A stretch of DNA of 64,000 nucleotides from an uncultured Prevotellaceae bacterium (lineage in GTDB: Bacteria; Bacteroidota; Bacteroidia; Bacteroidales; Bacteroidaceae), in the NCBI GenBank assembly GCA_947166345.1, contig CAMVDU010000004.1, forward strand, positions 39,722 to 103,721, read 5' to 3'. Below are positions 63,110 to 64,000 of this stretch, piece after piece. The notes under the pieces are model-generated. The model was not told where the DNA came from. It saw only the letters and a program-made list of their open reading frames with translations, and made no database searches. The first letter of the stretch is position 1. The number at the start of each line of letters is the position of its first letter. Made by a program: the position numbers and the translations under genes.

Positions 63110-63240
63110 GCTGAGAGCGTCACGGCGCAACGCGCCGAGCGTCACTTTGCGTCGCAAGATGTATCACTATAGTTGTATAGGAGTATCTCGGTGCAACGCC
63201 GACAGACTCTCGGCAGCTCGGGCCGAGCGTCTCGTTGCCC
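63110..63240. repeat. GAGCGTCAC/GAGCGTCTC repeats
   Basis: AGAGCGTCACG, CGAGCGTCACT and CGAGCGTCTCG occur with similar flanks; they are the complement of the GACGCTC words at 32780-32884. GAGCGTCTCGTTGC is exact between both loci. Confidence 0.7.
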
Positions 63241-63260
63241 GAAAAGTGTTTTTTCGGTGT

Positions 63261-63656
63261 TTATGGGTGCGCGTGTGCGCGAGTGTTAAAATATGTAACA
63301 AAATGGCAAAAAGCCCCGTTTTCGCAAGGGAGTGTCAGGGGACTGGTACCTGACATATTCTCCTCGGAAAAAGTCTCCGCGCTGCGGAGACAATGTCTCA
63401 AAGTTTTCTCACTCCATCCGCTTCCATAGCGTTCTGTCAGTTTTAGAGATAGGTTTCTGACCACCTGCTTGCCATATTCTGCACGCTGATTAAAGAGCAC
63501 ATCCTCCTTTATACGCTTACCAATATACCAATTTGTCAGGCAGGCTTCTGTGTTCACATACGTTGCAATCCTGCCACGCGCACCATCAATAATCTGGCAC
63601 ACATCATCATATAGTTGAGTTTCTTGAGTGGGCTCTATGTATTTTATTTCGTTCAT
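63261..63656 (-). pseudogene. DUF1016 (YhcG) gene truncated by a REP-like palindrome
   Basis: The first about 98 residues are a normal DUF1016_N domain: MNEIKYIEPTQETQLYDDVCQIIDGARGRIATYVNTEACLTNWYIGKRIKEDVLF, then YGKQVVRNLSLKLTERYGSGWSEKTLRHCLRSAETF. At SEEN the reading enters a palindrome (63333-63355, TGTCAGG ... CCTGACA) and continues as unrelated residues to a stop. The C-terminal nuclease domain is missing. The promoter (TATCTTTG, 63691-63698) is intact. It is a second, more diverged copy relative to the full gene at 55.2 kb. Confidence 0.82.
63333..63355. repeat. REP-like palindrome TGTCAGG...CCTGACA
   Basis: Seven-bp arms around GGACTGGTA. On the opposite strand it aligns with the 59716-59738 palindrome. 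Confidence 0.75.
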
Positions 63657-63690
63657 TCACTTTGAGGTTTTACTCGCATTCTTTAGAATG

Positions 63691-63698
63691 CAAAGATA
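63691..63698 (-). promoter_or_regulatory. -7 box TATCTTTG of the truncated DUF1016 gene
   Basis: Minus-strand TAnnTTTG, 34 bp before the ATG at 63656. Confidence 0.6.
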
Positions 63699-63802
63699 GT
63701 CAATATCTTTGATATGAACAAATAAATACCAAGATTTTTGTCAGAAAATGAGCGCTGACACATTTATGACAATCTCACGCGCGCGCGTAAATTTTGATAT
63801 TT

Positions 63803-63889
63803 TTGCTACCACGCTACCACACAAAGGGTTAAACAGTTGGATATAAGGATGTTATATAGCGGTGGTAGATACTGAAAGTGTGGTAGCAA
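63803..63889. repeat. Element 3: inverted GCTACCAC units around an AT-rich centre
   Basis: GCTACCAC occurs twice in tandem (63805-63820); GTGGTAG occurs at 63862 and 63881 on the other side. The outermost 10 bp, TTGCTACCAC and GTGGTAGCAA, are perfectly inverted. ATATAA ... TTATAT lies between. Confidence 0.8.
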
Positions 63890-63904
63890 GGTGCGTTTTA
63901 GTGG

Positions 63905-63927
63905 CACTAGGGACAGGTACTCTGTCA
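63905..63927. repeat. REP-like sequence CACTAGGGACAGGTAC...CTGTCA
   Basis: Its complement aligns with two members of the cluster at 59795-59852 (GACAG...CTGTCCCTAGTG type). Confidence 0.6.
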
Positions 63928-64000
63928 CGATGTGAATACACTTGTGCCGCAAACGAGGGTGGCGGCGAGCATCCATGTTAATTCATGTAACTTTCTCATC

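Larger units (their letters stand above)
62609..63260. other. 650-bp repeat region without a gene
   Basis: It contains Element 2 (62917-63066) and copies of GAGCGTCAC/GAGCGTCTC (63114-63235). Short plus-strand frames here read through repeats and are not protein-like. Confidence 0.6.
63657..64000. other. 340-bp right edge with repeats only
   Basis: It holds the promoter of the truncated DUF1016 gene, a CGCG run (63779-63787), Element 3 (63803-63889) and a REP-like sequence (63905-63927). No gene is seen up to the window edge. Confidence 0.6.

Noticed and set aside
63075..63353. Plus-strand frame across the GAGCGTC repeats
   Set aside because: Arg/Cys-rich translation of repeats, not protein-like.

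Overview
The window looks like chromosomal DNA of a Prevotella-like Bacteroidota (Prevotellaceae). The evidence is the Bacteroidota -7 box TAnnTTTG in front of nearly every first gene, the absence of Shine-Dalgarno sequences, families typical of this phylum (DUF4421, DUF1460, DUF4491, DUF4956, DUF2490, DUF3987, DKNYY), type II lipoprotein signals, a heterodimeric methylmalonyl-CoA mutase, and a Bacteroidota AddAB pair. The species assignment is inference.

Layout. 0-1.5 kb: 3' part of a DUF3987 primase/helicase-like gene of a mobile element, ending in a short tandem repeat. 1.7-8.1 kb: a lipoprotein gene, the rpsF-rpsR-rplI ribosomal operon, a small membrane protein, a TlpA-type lipoprotein, and an envelope operon (oxidoreductase, DUF4421, DUF1460). 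8.2-16 kb: membrane protein, mltG, addA, addB. 16-23.8 kb: a long housekeeping run, phoH-purC-menG-aroE-purM-prfA-pyrF-HD phosphohydrolase. 23.8-28.7 kb: fabD and a GH13 glycosidase on the minus strand, then pgk and an RsiV-like lipoprotein. 28.8-33.2 kb: an accessory strip with a DKNYY pseudogene, a REP-associated tyrosine transposase (RAYT) and small unknown genes. 33.2-39.2 kb: fur-purA-[DUF559 cassette]-hisS-uvrD. 39.4-46.5 kb: methylmalonyl-CoA mutase, tex, a secreted unknown. 46.5-52.9 kb: tRNA-Asp, a VTC/DUF4956/DUF2490 cassette, a LacI regulator with altronate dehydratase, and a nucleotidyltransferase-like gene. 52.9-64 kb: GH25 lysozyme followed by an accessory region with YhcG-type nucleases, an AlbA_2 ATP-binding regulator, a YgjP-type metalloprotease, and a strikingly AT-rich two-gene module (PD-(D/E)XK-like nuclease plus a GIY-YIG protein with about eight helical repeats).

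The most unusual content is outside the housekeeping genes. (1) The AT-rich nuclease pair at 59,992-62,608 is the best candidate for an undescribed system. (2) Three loci share one architecture: arms made of 8-bp units in inverted orientation around an AT-rich palindrome. (3) A 35-bp inverted repeat encloses a DUF559 endonuclease-like gene and supplies the last residues and stop codon of PurA; a related palindrome is inserted in frame in Tex. (4) A REP-like palindrome family is clustered in the accessory region and truncates one gene, while the window also encodes a RAYT that could mobilise such repeats. (5) An extended promoter sequence is repeated at four unrelated genes.

Start codons were often moved downstream of the longest reading frame, using family N-termini, signal peptides and the position of the -7 box. 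All family assignments are from reading the translated sequence; no searches were run.
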